Shown here: piece by piece, positions 52,552 to 61,372 of the stretch
How positions within the stretch are numbered: position 1 is the stretch's first letter
Layout of the letters: each line of letters opens with the position of its first letter
NCBI GenBank assembly: GCA_023391695.1
Contig: JAEWAK010000007.1
Coordinates: 284,102-348,101 of the forward strand
Source: Bacillota bacterium
GTDB lineage: Bacteria; Bacillota; Clostridia; Lachnospirales; Lachnospiraceae
Direction: 5' to 3'
DNA length: 64,000 nucleotides
Translations under genes and position numbers: made by a program
Notes under the pieces: generated by a model
The model's input: only the letters and a program-made list of their open reading frames with translations
Told to the model about the DNA's origin: nothing
The model's database searches: none

Positions 52552-54936
52552 ATGGAGAATAGTATGCAACGCGGAATGAATGACCGGATACGGAATTTAA
52601 GAAGAACAAGTATGGAAACACCGGCTCATATTGATATGGAGCGGGCTAAATTATTTACGGAAGCGTATAAATTATATGAAGGAAGCGTATCGGTTCCGGA
52701 ACTGAGGGCACTGGCATTAAAGCATTATTTTTCCAACAAGAGCCTTTACATCGGGGAAGGGGAATTAATTGTGGGAGAAAAGGGAGACGGTCCCCAGGCT
52801 TCCCCTACCTTCCCAGAATTATGCTGTCATACGGTGAACGATCTTCACGTTATGAACGACAGGGACCTGATCAATTTTAATGTAAAGGAAGAGGATTATA
52901 AATTCCAGGAGGATGTAATTATTCCTTACTGGGAGAAACGTTCCATCCGCCACAAGATACTGGAGCATATGTCGGAAGAATGGAAACTGGCTTATAACAG
53001 CGGTATTTTTACGGAATTTATGGAACAGAGGGGCCCCGGCCATACCGTTGGTTCGGAAAATATCTATATAAAAGGGTTCCTGGAATATAAAGAAGATATC
53101 GAAAAGGAAATCCTTTCACTTGATTTTCTGCAGGACCGGGAGGCACTTGAGAAAGAATACCAGTTAAAGGCTATGTCCATAGCCTGTGACGCGATTATTA
53201 CCCTGGGAGAGCGGTATGAGGCTTATGCAAGGGAACTGGCGGAACAGGAAAAAGACGAGGAGCGCAGGCAGGAACTTCTGCAGATCGCTGAAAATTGTAA
53301 AGTGGTACCCGCCCATAAACCGGAAACTTATTGGCAGGCCATCCAGATGTACTGGTTTGTCCATCTGGGGGTAACCTCGGAGATCAATCCCTGGGATGCT
53401 TACAGTCCGGGCAGGCTGGACCAGCATTTGATCCGGTTTTATGAGAAGGATACAAAGGATGACAGCATGGACAGGGACAGGGCGAAAGAACTGCTGGAAT
53501 GCCTCTGGGTAAAGTTTAACAACCAGCCCGCACCCCCCAAAGTAGGTATTACCCTGAAAGAAAGCAGTACCTACACGGACTTTGCCAATATTAACACGGG
53601 AGGAATCACACCGGACGGGCAGGACGGGGTAAATGAGGTAAGCTATCTTATTCTGGAATGTATGGATGAGCTGAAATTACTGCAGCCAAGCTCCAATGTC
53701 CAGATCAGTAAGAAGACTCCGAGGTCCTTTTTATTAAAAGCCTGTGAAATATCCAGAAAAGGCTGGGGCCAGCCGGCCTTTTACAATACGGATGCCATAA
53801 TACAGGAATTGCTTAATGCCGGCAAGTCCATTGCAGATGCAAGAAAGGGCGGTACGAGCGGCTGCGTGGAGACCGGTGCCTTTGGCAATGAAGCCTATAT
53901 CCTGACCGGATACTTTAACCTGCCCAAAATACTGGAGCTGACTTTATATAATGGCTATAATTATATGAGCGGGCAGCAGCTGGGGCTTAAAACAGGTAAG
54001 GCAGAAGATTATAAATCTTATGAGGAGCTGTTTGAAGCGTATAAAAAGCAGGTATCTTATTTCCTTGATATTAAGATACGCGGCAACAATATTATTGAGA
54101 AAATATATGCAGACTCCATGCCGGTGCCGTTTCTGTCCATTGTGACCAATGACTGTATTGAAAAAGGAAAAGATTACAATGCCGGCGGGGCTAGATATAA
54201 TACAAATTATATACAGGGAGTTGGAATCGGTACCATAACGGATTCCCTGTCAGCCATTCAATACAATGTATTCGATGAGAAAAAATTTACCATGGCGGAA
54301 TTATTGCAGGCGATGGGGGATAATTTCACGGGCCACGACAGGATCCTGAATTTGGTACGCAACCATTCGCCCAAGTACGGCAATGATGACGATTATGCAG
54401 ATCATATCATGCAGGAGGTATTTCATTTTTATTGGAGCAGTGTTACGGGAAGGCCTAATGTAAAAGGCGGTTTTTATTCGGTTAACATGCTTCCGACTAC
54501 CTGCCATGTGTATTTCGGGGACGTAATGATAGCCAGTCCCAACGGACGCCTGAAACATAAACCGGTATCGGAAGGTATATCACCGGAAAAAGGTGCGGAT
54601 GTAAAAGGACCCACTGCGGTACTCAAATCCGCCTCCAAGATGGATCATCTGAGAACCGGCGGAACCTTGCTTAATCAAAAATTTACGCCGTCCGTTGTTG
54701 CGGGAGAGATCGGACTGGAGCAGATGGCGAATCTGGTACGTGCTTATTTTGATATGGACGGGCACCATATCCAGTTTAATGTAATCGACAGGCAGACCCT
54801 GATAAAAGCCCAGAATAATCCGGAAGAATACAAGGACCTTATTGTAAGGGTGGCCGGATACAGTGACCATTTCAGAAACTTAAGCAAAGCGCTGCAGGAT
54901 GAGATAATTGAAAGAACGGAACAGGCTTTTCATTAA
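52552..54936 (+). CDS. hypD: trans-4-hydroxy-L-proline dehydratase (glycyl radical enzyme)
   Basis: 794 residues. Catalytic Cys438 and Glu440 in GGTSGCVETGAFG, Gly-radical Gly769 in VRVAGYSDHF, and Asp282 in INPWDAYSPGRLDQH. As I recall them, the C. difficile HypD positions are Cys434, Glu436, Gly765 and Asp278, a constant offset of +4, which supports HypD over other glycyl radical dehydratases. It dehydrates trans-4-Hyp to P5C, which ProC then reduces. Preceded by its activase gene. Oxygen-sensitive, cytoplasmic. Confidence 0.93.
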   Translation: MENSMQRGMNDRIRNLRRTSMETPAHIDMERAKLFTEAYKLYEGSVSVPELRALALKHYFSNKSLYIGEGELIVGEKGDGPQASPTFPELCCHTVNDLHVMNDRDLINFNVKEEDYKFQEDVIIPYWEKRSIRHKILEHMSEEWKLAYNSGIFTEFMEQRGPGHTVGSENIYIKGFLEYKEDIEKEILSLDFLQDREALEKEYQLKAMSIACDAIITLGERYEAYARELAEQEKDEERRQELLQIAENCKVVPAHKPETYWQAIQMYWFVHLGVTSEINPWDAYSPGRLDQHLIRFYEKDTKDDSMDRDRAKELLECLWVKFNNQPAPPKVGITLKESSTYTDFANINTGGITPDGQDGVNEVSYLILECMDELKLLQPSSNVQISKKTPRSFLLKACEISRKGWGQPAFYNTDAIIQELLNAGKSIADARKGGTSGCVETGAFGNEAYILTGYFNLPKILELTLYNGYNYMSGQQLGLKTGKAEDYKSYEELFEAYKKQVSYFLDIKIRGNNIIEKIYADSMPVPFLSIVTNDCIEKGKDYNAGGARYNTNYIQGVGIGTITDSLSAIQYNVFDEKKFTMAELLQAMGDNFTGHDRILNLVRNHSPKYGNDDDYADHIMQEVFHFYWSSVTGRPNVKGGFYSVNMLPTTCHVYFGDVMIASPNGRLKHKPVSEGISPEKGADVKGPTAVLKSASKMDHLRTGGTLLNQKFTPSVVAGEIGLEQMANLVRAYFDMDGHHIQFNVIDRQTLIKAQNNPEEYKDLIVRVAGYSDHFRNLSKALQDEIIERTEQAFH

Positions 54937-55038
54937 AAATTTTGAAGGACGGTTATGGTGGCAGAGAACAGTCGGACAGGGTGAATGTATAAAGAAAAAT
55001 TATTCCAGGATAAGGCCTGTAACATTGGAAAAAAGTAC

Positions 55039-55075
55039 TTGACAAAATACTAGAACGTAGTCTAGAATATAGTAC
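55039..55075 (+). promoter_or_regulatory. promoter and operator of the racemase-prd operon
   Basis: TTGACA (55039), 18-nt spacer, TAGAAT (55063). The operator 55051-55075 is TAGAACGTAGTC then TAGAATATAGTA and covers the -10 itself. Confidence 0.78.
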
Positions 55076-55115
55076 AAGAAGTAGGAAGTGTTTATAACAA
55101 TATTTAATCAACGAC

Positions 55116-55148
55116 AAAGGTGTTGCATTTATTTGCAGCACCTTTTTT
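55116..55148 (+). terminator. leader terminator/attenuator before the racemase gene
   Basis: AAAGGTGTTGCA pairs with TGCAGCACCTTT over 12 positions, followed by six T. It ends about 13 nt before the ribosome site of the racemase gene, so it would control entry into the prd genes. Confidence 0.7.
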
Positions 55149-55168
55149 GTATTCTGCAAGGAGGTTAC

Positions 55169-56236
55169 ATGGAGTTAAAACCGGAACAGAAATTAAGTTA
55201 TAAAGTTTTTGAAACAATAGATTCCCACACCATGGGAGAGCCTACAAGAATCATTACCGGAGGATTTCCCAAGCTGCCGGGAAATACCATGATAGAAAGA
55301 AAAAAATATCTGGAAGAAAATTACGATCATTACCGGAAGGCCCTCATGCTGGAACCCCGGGGGCATAAAGATATGTTTGGGGCATTGTTTACGGAACCCA
55401 TCAGTGAGGAAGCGGATCTGGGGGTAATATTTATGGATACCGGCGGCTATCTGAATATGTGCGGCCACGGAAGCATCGGCGCCTCTACGGCAGCTGTGGA
55501 AACCGGACTGGTCAGGGTAACGGAGCCTTATACGGAAGTGGTACTGGAAGCCCCCGCGGGACTGATCCGGGCCAGGGTCAGGGTTGAAAACGGGAAAGCC
55601 ATCGAAGCCAGTATTCTAAATGTTCCCGCGTTCCTTTACCGGAAGGATCTGGAGATGGAGATAGCCGGTTACGGAAAAATCGTACTGGATATTTCGTTCG
55701 GGGGAAGCTTTTTTGCATTGGTCGATGCGGAAAAAATCGGTTTACGGATTGATATGGAGAATATTGACCAGATTACGGAACTTGGCATGAAAATTAAAGA
55801 TAAGCTGAATGATACCATTGAAATCAGGCATCCATATCTGGACATTACAACGGTGGATCTTGCGGAGTTTTACTGCAGCCCTGTGAATCCGGCGGCCAAT
55901 AAGAAAAATGTGGTGATTTTCGGGGACAGCCAGGTAGACCGGTCTCCCTGCGGAACAGGAACCAGCGCCAAACTTGCCCTGATGTATGCCAGGGGCGAAT
56001 TAAAAATAGGAGAAGAGTTTATATATGAAAGTATAACCGGGTCCCTGTTTAAAGGAATTATAACCAGTGAAATTGAAATCTGCGGATATAAAGCAGTAAT
56101 ATCCCAGATAACGGGCAGTGCCTATATAACCGGTTTTAACCGGTGGGTGATTGATGAAGCCGATCCGCTGAAAAACGGTTTTATGTTTGGAAAATGCAAG
56201 GTCCAAAGCTTGTTCCCAGCTGGGAACGAAGGATAA
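55169..56236 (+). CDS. proline racemase / hydroxyproline 2-epimerase family
   Basis: 355 residues from the ATG at 55169 (AAGGAGG 4 nt upstream); a longer frame from 55088 runs through the terminator and is rejected. Both catalytic Cys are present, in MCGHGSIG and SPCGTGTS. This marks racemases or epimerases, not the Thr-bearing trans-3-Hyp dehydratases. With prdA/prdB downstream the likely reaction is L- to D-proline (PrdF role). A hairpin GTTCCC/GGGAAC with a nearby T-run (56212-56244) at its 3' end could reduce readthrough into prdC. Confidence 0.93.
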   Translation: MELKPEQKLSYKVFETIDSHTMGEPTRIITGGFPKLPGNTMIERKKYLEENYDHYRKALMLEPRGHKDMFGALFTEPISEEADLGVIFMDTGGYLNMCGHGSIGASTAAVETGLVRVTEPYTEVVLEAPAGLIRARVRVENGKAIEASILNVPAFLYRKDLEMEIAGYGKIVLDISFGGSFFALVDAEKIGLRIDMENIDQITELGMKIKDKLNDTIEIRHPYLDITTVDLAEFYCSPVNPAANKKNVVIFGDSQVDRSPCGTGTSAKLALMYARGELKIGEEFIYESITGSLFKGIITSEIEICGYKAVISQITGSAYITGFNRWVIDEADPLKNGFMFGKCKVQSLFPAGNEG

Positions 56237-56360
56237 TTTTTTTTACCGTAAACCGACTGGAGTTTAGAACTTGGTCATATATAAAGTATGAGAGAAAGTC
56301 AGGAAAGAAAGGCCGCCAGGGATTATTCCGGACTCATAGGAAGCGGCCGGAGGAGTGGAA

Positions 56361-57650
56361 ATGGAACAGGATATTTACCGGATCTATTTGAAACAGCATA
56401 TAGGAAAACCTGCTCTGGCCTGTGTAAAGCCCGGGGATGAGGTAAAGACGGGCCAGTTGGTCGGAAAAGCCGACGAAGGGTTAAGCTTAAATGTCCATGC
56501 CAGCGCAGCCGGTACCGTCATACAGGTGACAGGGGAATATGTGGAGATCGGGAAAAGCTTCCGGGAAACAAAGGAGTACGTAGCTTTAACCGAAACCGAT
56601 CCGTTAGCACTGGTTAAGGAAGCCGGTATATGCGGCATGGGCGGAGCCGGTTTTCCTGCCTACGCAAAGCTGGAAACCGATTTAAGTGACGGTGGTATGG
56701 TAATTGTCAACGGGGCGGAATGTGAACCCATATTAAATCATAATATCAGGAGGATCCTGGAAAGTCCGGGAGAAATAACGGAAGGGCTAAGAATCGCCCT
56801 TGGGATTACCGGAGCATCCAAAGGTATCATTGCGATGAAGGAAAAACAAAGGGAAGCCGCAGCCCTGCTGAAAAAATACTTAAAGACAGACATGGAGATA
56901 GCGTTGCTGCCGGATTTGTACCCCATGGGAGAGGAACGGGCCATAATCAGAGAGGTTAAGGGTAAGCTTCTGGACAGCAATTCCCTTCCTTCCGCGGCCG
57001 GCGTGGTAGTCCTTAACCTGGAAACCATTTACCGGGTATATGAGGCTGTCAGACTTAAAAAACCCGCAATCACGAAAGACCTGACCGTAGGCGGTGCCGT
57101 TCGGAACGGCACATCCGTGTTCTTTGATGTACCGGTCGGCACCCGGGTCAGCCACCTGTTAGCAAAAGCCGGGGGGTTAAAACCGGATGTGGGGGAATTG
57201 ATAATGGGCGGTCCTTTTACCGGAGGGCGGACCTCGGTCGAGGAATATATAAGTAAAACGACAGGAGGGATTATCGCTGCCATGCCGTTTTTACAGGATA
57301 AAAGAAATATGGGGCTGCTGGTATGCGCCTGCGGTGCAGGTGAGGAGAGGCTCCGCCAGATAGCAGCTTCCATGGGAGCCAATGTGGTAGGGACGGAAAT
57401 CTGCAAGCAGGCCCATATGGTGAAAGGAAGCTTAAAATGCGAAAATCCGGGAAAATGCCCCGGACAGTCGGCCAAGGTATTAAAACTTCGCAGCCAAGGG
57501 GCACAGACACTGTTAATCAGCAACTGTACCGACTGCAGTAATACGGTAATGTCCATAGCACCCCAGCTGAAAATGCCGGTATACCATTGTACGGATGGTG
57601 CACTCAGGGCAGCAGGATTGAAACTTGTAAGAAAAATTCATTTAGATTAA
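56361..57650 (+). CDS. prdC: PrdC, RnfC-like electron-transfer protein for D-proline reductase
   Basis: 429 residues from the ATG at 56361 (GGAGG 7 nt upstream). RnfC-like N-terminus (HIGKPALACVKPGDEVKTGQLVGKA), flavin/NADH region GICGMGGAGFPAYAKLE...NGAECEPILNHN, SLBB-like part (GGAVRNGTSVFFDVPVGTRVSHLLAKAGG) and a Cys-rich C-terminal part (LLVCACGAGEE, CENPGKCPG, SNCTDCSN). PrdC passes NADH electrons to PrdB. Characterised PrdC can be a selenoprotein; this frame has no in-frame TGA. Followed 12 bp later by prdA. Confidence 0.92.
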   Translation: MEQDIYRIYLKQHIGKPALACVKPGDEVKTGQLVGKADEGLSLNVHASAAGTVIQVTGEYVEIGKSFRETKEYVALTETDPLALVKEAGICGMGGAGFPAYAKLETDLSDGGMVIVNGAECEPILNHNIRRILESPGEITEGLRIALGITGASKGIIAMKEKQREAAALLKKYLKTDMEIALLPDLYPMGEERAIIREVKGKLLDSNSLPSAAGVVVLNLETIYRVYEAVRLKKPAITKDLTVGGAVRNGTSVFFDVPVGTRVSHLLAKAGGLKPDVGELIMGGPFTGGRTSVEEYISKTTGGIIAAMPFLQDKRNMGLLVCACGAGEERLRQIAASMGANVVGTEICKQAHMVKGSLKCENPGKCPGQSAKVLKLRSQGAQTLLISNCTDCSNTVMSIAPQLKMPVYHCTDGALRAAGLKLVRKIHLD

Positions 57651-57662
57651 AGGAGAAGAATT

Positions 57663-59420
57663 ATGTCAATTTTAAAAGAAACAGTACAAAAACATTTAAA
57701 AGATCCGGCTATATTTTGCTGCCAGCGGCAAAAAGGACTGGTTATCAGCGAAGCGGATCTGGAAGATCCTGAAATATTTCCTGACCTTGTGGAATCCCAG
57801 CTGCTGGCCTTATCGGAGGATGGGCTGACCATTGGAGCGGTAATAGGAAAAACTTTAAAGAAAGACGTGGAAGCCCTTACTCCCATCACTGCCGATATGT
57901 TAGCGGAAGGTGTAGGAGCCTCCTTTACCGCGGCAAAGGAACCTGTCCGGGAAGCGGCGGCAAAAAGCATAACACAGAAGAGTAATACTACCCTGCTTAC
58001 AGGAGGAGACGGAATGATTCATTTATCGATTGAAGAACTGAAAGGCTTAACTCTTGACATACCGTTAAAGAGCCTTACCCTGCCGGAGCTTGTACAGGAA
58101 ACCGTACCTGCACTTGCACCTCAGACGGCAGCAGCTGCAAAAGAGGACAAAATTATACGCACCCTGGTAAAAAAAGAGTACAGGGTAACAGAAGTAATCC
58201 TTGGGGATGCTACCGCTTTCCAAAACGGTGTTTTAACCATTGACCAGGGCCTGATCCAAAAAGCAAAAGAATGCAATCCCCTGGTAAAATCCGTGGAGCT
58301 GGACATTATCACACCGGATAATCACCATGTTTTTACCAATACCATTATGGATATCATCCCTATCGCCGCCAAGGTGAGCAAAAAGCTGGGGGAAGGAGAA
58401 ACCGCGGTATTAGACGGTGCCGTGTTCTGCTTAACCGGTCTGGACGAGAACGGTATCCAGATTCATGAATTTGGATCCTGTGAAGGTTATATGGATGAGA
58501 AAGTGGCCTTCGGACGTCCCGGCTGCCCGGATGAAAAGGATATCATGATCCGGGTCAATGTAGTGATACAAGAGGGTACCGGTATGGAGCGAAGAGGTCC
58601 CTTTGCCGCACACTGTGCCTGTGATGTGATCATTCAGGCTATCAGGGAGGTTTTAAAAACTACCACGGAACCGGTCATTTATAAAGAAGAATTAAGGGAT
58701 GTGCACAGATACGGACGTCCGAGAGTGGTCCTTGTAAAAGAAATTATGGGACAGGGAGCCATGCATGATAATATCATCTGTCCGACCGAGCCGGCCGGCG
58801 TACCGGGAGGTCAGAAAAATGTGGATTTAGGCAATGTTCCGGTTATGCTATCCCCCAATGAAGTACTGGATGGAGGAATTCATGCCCTGACCTGTATCGG
58901 ACCGGCTACCAAGGAAATGACCAGGCATTATTTTAGAGAGCCTCTGGTAAAAGAACTGGCCCGGGATGAGGAACTGGACTTGATTGGCGTAATCTTTATC
59001 GGAAGTCCCCAGGTCAATGACGAGAAGCTCTTTGTAACGGAAAGACTGGGAGCTTTGGTGGAAACTATGAATCTGGACGGGGCCATCGTTACCACGGAAG
59101 GGTTTGGAAACAACCATATCGATTTTGCAGGCAATATAGCGGCAGTCGGCAGCCGTGGCATCCCGGTTGTAGGGGTAACCTTCTCCGCTTACCAGGGCCA
59201 GCTGGTCGTAGGCAATAAATATATGGATGCCATGATTGAACTGAATAAAGATCCGGAAGGTTTTGAAAATGAAGTTCTCGGATGCAGCTCTATTTGTCCG
59301 GAAGACGCAAAAAGGGCGGTGTTGATGTTAAAAACCAAGATGGCAGGTATTCCCATCGAACCGGCCGAAAGAAAGTGGTCACAGGCTGTCATTGACAGCA
59401 ATCAGAAATTGATAAAATAA
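57663..59420 (+). CDS. prdA: D-proline reductase proprotein PrdA
   Basis: 585 residues. The predicted self-cleavage site is Thr410-Cys411 in HALTCIGPATKEM, where Cys becomes the pyruvoyl cofactor that binds D-proline. N-terminal part gives the beta chain (EVILGDATAFQNG, IHEFGSCEGYMDEKVAFGRPGCP, AAHCACDVI) and C-terminal part the pyruvoyl chain (DLIGVIFIGSPQVNDEKLFV, EGFGNNHIDFAGNIAAVGSRGIPVVG). With PrdB it reduces D-proline to 5-aminovalerate. Confidence 0.95.
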   Translation: MSILKETVQKHLKDPAIFCCQRQKGLVISEADLEDPEIFPDLVESQLLALSEDGLTIGAVIGKTLKKDVEALTPITADMLAEGVGASFTAAKEPVREAAAKSITQKSNTTLLTGGDGMIHLSIEELKGLTLDIPLKSLTLPELVQETVPALAPQTAAAAKEDKIIRTLVKKEYRVTEVILGDATAFQNGVLTIDQGLIQKAKECNPLVKSVELDIITPDNHHVFTNTIMDIIPIAAKVSKKLGEGETAVLDGAVFCLTGLDENGIQIHEFGSCEGYMDEKVAFGRPGCPDEKDIMIRVNVVIQEGTGMERRGPFAAHCACDVIIQAIREVLKTTTEPVIYKEELRDVHRYGRPRVVLVKEIMGQGAMHDNIICPTEPAGVPGGQKNVDLGNVPVMLSPNEVLDGGIHALTCIGPATKEMTRHYFREPLVKELARDEELDLIGVIFIGSPQVNDEKLFVTERLGALVETMNLDGAIVTTEGFGNNHIDFAGNIAAVGSRGIPVVGVTFSAYQGQLVVGNKYMDAMIELNKDPEGFENEVLGCSSICPEDAKRAVLMLKTKMAGIPIEPAERKWSQAVIDSNQKLIK

Positions 59421-59471
59421 AATTGTGAGAAAGAGATTTACAAAGCAGTTAGCAGGGAAACAGGATTTTTA

Positions 59472-59532
59472 GGAGCAAGGAGCAAGGAGCAAGGAGCAAT
59501 GAGCAAGGAGCAAGGAGCAATAAGCAATGAGC
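59472..59532 (+). repeat. heptanucleotide tandem repeat GGAGCAA
   Basis: Eight to nine units of 7 bp (GGAGCAA, with TGAGCAA and TAAGCAA variants). Each unit looks like a ribosome site (AAGGAG). It lies 75 bp before the small prd-associated gene and can vary by slippage. Confidence 0.85.
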
Positions 59533-59606
59533 GGCTGCGGGCGGCGGTAAATTACGAGTGCGGCAGGAAAGTTACAAATAACCAAGAATTGAGGAGGAGC
59601 GGTATT

Positions 59607-59798
59607 ATGATGCAGGTAGAACTAGTGCCCCAGCTGACCAGGGCAAAAATACTGAGGATCAATGACACGGCAGTAAAGTTAAGCATTCAGGGACGGCTGG
59701 GGGTCATAACGGTTCCTTTAAGATGGGTGATTACCGATAAAGAATTGGAAGTGGGACAGGAAGTGGAATTTTATTTCAGTTATATGAACGTCAGGTAA
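59607..59798 (+). CDS. small Prd-cluster protein (CBO2463/CBO2479-like)
   Basis: 63 residues from the ATG at 59607 (GAGGAGG upstream); a longer frame from 59499 would translate the heptamer repeat and is rejected. Sequence VELVPQLTRAKILRINDTAVKLSIQGRLGVITVPLRWVI, then EVGQEVEFYFSY, is a small beta-barrel-like domain. Similar short proteins lie between prdA and prdB in other Clostridia; function unknown. Confidence 0.75.
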   Translation: MMQVELVPQLTRAKILRINDTAVKLSIQGRLGVITVPLRWVITDKELEVGQEVEFYFSYMNVR

Positions 59799-59902
59799 GC
59801 TAATCAGACAGTATTAACCCGTCAAATATACATACAGGCCAAATCCGTATTCCTTATGCCTGCATAGGAGATACGGAGATGGAAAAAGAATGGAGGATAT
59901 TT

Positions 59903-60628
59903 ATGCAGTTAACAACAGCTACAGGAATGAAATCGGAAATATTTGTACCTATTACACCGGAGGCAGTCTGGACTCCCCTGATGAAACCCTTAAACGAATG
60001 TAAAGTTGCTTTTATAACGGCCGGCGGAATCCACCGGAAATCACAGAAACCTTTTAATACGGCGGGGGATTATACTTACAGGGAAATCCCGTACGATATT
60101 CCTACCGGTGAACTTACGGTTACCCATGGCGGATTTGATAACTCCGATATCAACAAGGATCCGAATGCCATGTTCCCGTTAGACCGGCTCAGGGAACTGG
60201 TGGCGGAAGGATATATCGGAAGTCTTGCCCATACCATGTTCGGATTTATGGGAGGCGGCGGAAATGTGGAGAAATTTACGAATGAAACCGGTCCTGAGAT
60301 TGCGGCAAAACTGAAAGAACAGGGAGTTGATATCGTGATATGTACCGGCGGCTGCGGTACCTGCCACCGTTCGGCGGTTATTGTGGAACGGGCCTGTGAA
60401 AAACTTGGCATGTCAACGGTCATTATAGCGGCACTTCCCCCCATTGCAAGGCAGCAGGGCGCACCGCGTATTACCGCACCCCATGTTCCCATCGGATCCA
60501 ATGCCGGGGAACCCAATAACAAAGAAATGCAGACAGCTATTTTAAAGGATACTTTGCAGGCCGTTGTTGAAATGCAGTCCTTTGGTGAATTAAAAGTGCT
60601 TCCCTATGAATACAGGCATAATGTATAA
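59903..60628 (+). CDS. prdB: D-proline reductase subunit PrdB, cysteine form
   Basis: 241 residues from the ATG at 59903 (GGAGG 6 nt upstream; the in-frame ATG at 59879 lacks a site). 241 residues equals the usual PrdB length. The active-site segment is ICTGGCGTCHRSA with Cys151 encoded by TGC at 60353. Characterised PrdB has selenocysteine (UGA) here, as recalled from Clostridium sticklandii (about position 152). PNNKEMQTAI and HVPIGSNAGEP are family marks. It is the catalytic partner of PrdA. Confidence 0.93.
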   Translation: MQLTTATGMKSEIFVPITPEAVWTPLMKPLNECKVAFITAGGIHRKSQKPFNTAGDYTYREIPYDIPTGELTVTHGGFDNSDINKDPNAMFPLDRLRELVAEGYIGSLAHTMFGFMGGGGNVEKFTNETGPEIAAKLKEQGVDIVICTGGCGTCHRSAVIVERACEKLGMSTVIIAALPPIARQQGAPRITAPHVPIGSNAGEPNNKEMQTAILKDTLQAVVEMQSFGELKVLPYEYRHNV

Positions 60629-60737
60629 TTATACGGCGCTGGTAATGCAGGTATTCCAGACGCTGCCGCACCGGTTATGTTCATGTGAAGCCGGGTAAAC
60701 AATACTTTGTATGATAAATTCCTTAAGGAGGTATGAA

Positions 60738-61319
60738 ATGACGCAGGAAATATCCAAAAAGAAGAAAATCATAGAAACCGCATTCAGGCTGTTCTATGAC
60801 CAGGGATATGATACAACCACGATAGAGCAGATTATCGGCGAATGCAAAGTTTCCAAGGGAACCTTTTATCACTATTTCAGTGCGAAAACGGATTTATTCA
60901 GCTCACTTTCGGATTTGTTCGATGAGCAGTACCGGATTATTGTGAAAGATATGGATCCCGGCCTTCATAGCTTTGATAAATTAATATACATGTCAAAACA
61001 TTTATTTAAGTATATCGAAGATAAAGTACCCGTAGATATTCTGGCATACCTGTATTCCTCCCAGGTAACAAAAAAAGGGGAAAAGTATCTGCTGAACCAG
61101 AACCGGTATTATTATAAGGCACTTATGCTGATTATTGAAGAAGGACAGAAAAAGAAACAATTGAAAAATGAGCGTTCTTCCAGGGAATTAATGAAAATCT
61201 ATGCGATGCAGGAACGTTCCATCCTTTATGACTGGTGCATCTGTGAGGGTAATTATCCTCTGGCTTCCTATGGGATAGAACTCCTGACAATCTTTATGCA
61301 GGGATTTAAAGAAAACTGA
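60738..61319 (+). CDS. TetR-family regulator, paralog 2
   Basis: 193 residues from the ATG at 60738 (AAGGAGG 6 nt upstream). HTH: KKIIETAFRLFYDQGYDTTTIEQIIGECKVSKGTFYHYFSAKTDLF. Same length as, and gaplessly alignable with, the TetR at 47314. It lies in the middle of the proline cluster, in the operon after prdB, and is a second candidate for binding the shared operator. Confidence 0.93.
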   Translation: MTQEISKKKKIIETAFRLFYDQGYDTTTIEQIIGECKVSKGTFYHYFSAKTDLFSSLSDLFDEQYRIIVKDMDPGLHSFDKLIYMSKHLFKYIEDKVPVDILAYLYSSQVTKKGEKYLLNQNRYYYKALMLIIEEGQKKKQLKNERSSRELMKIYAMQERSILYDWCICEGNYPLASYGIELLTIFMQGFKEN

Positions 61320-61372
61320 TGGCAGGGGGGAACTCCTGCGGGGCGGAAAGAAAATAGGATGAAAGAAAGGGT

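Noticed and set aside
55088..55168. N-terminal extension of the racemase
   Set aside because: The segment encodes the terminator hairpin, and AAGGAGG precedes the ATG at 55169.
59499..59606. N-terminal extension of the small Prd protein
   Set aside because: It would translate the heptamer repeat. A GAGGAGG site precedes the ATG at 59607, where family-like sequence begins.
60341..60364. Selenocysteine UGA in prdB
   Set aside because: The codon at the expected place is TGC and the reading frame has no in-frame TGA.
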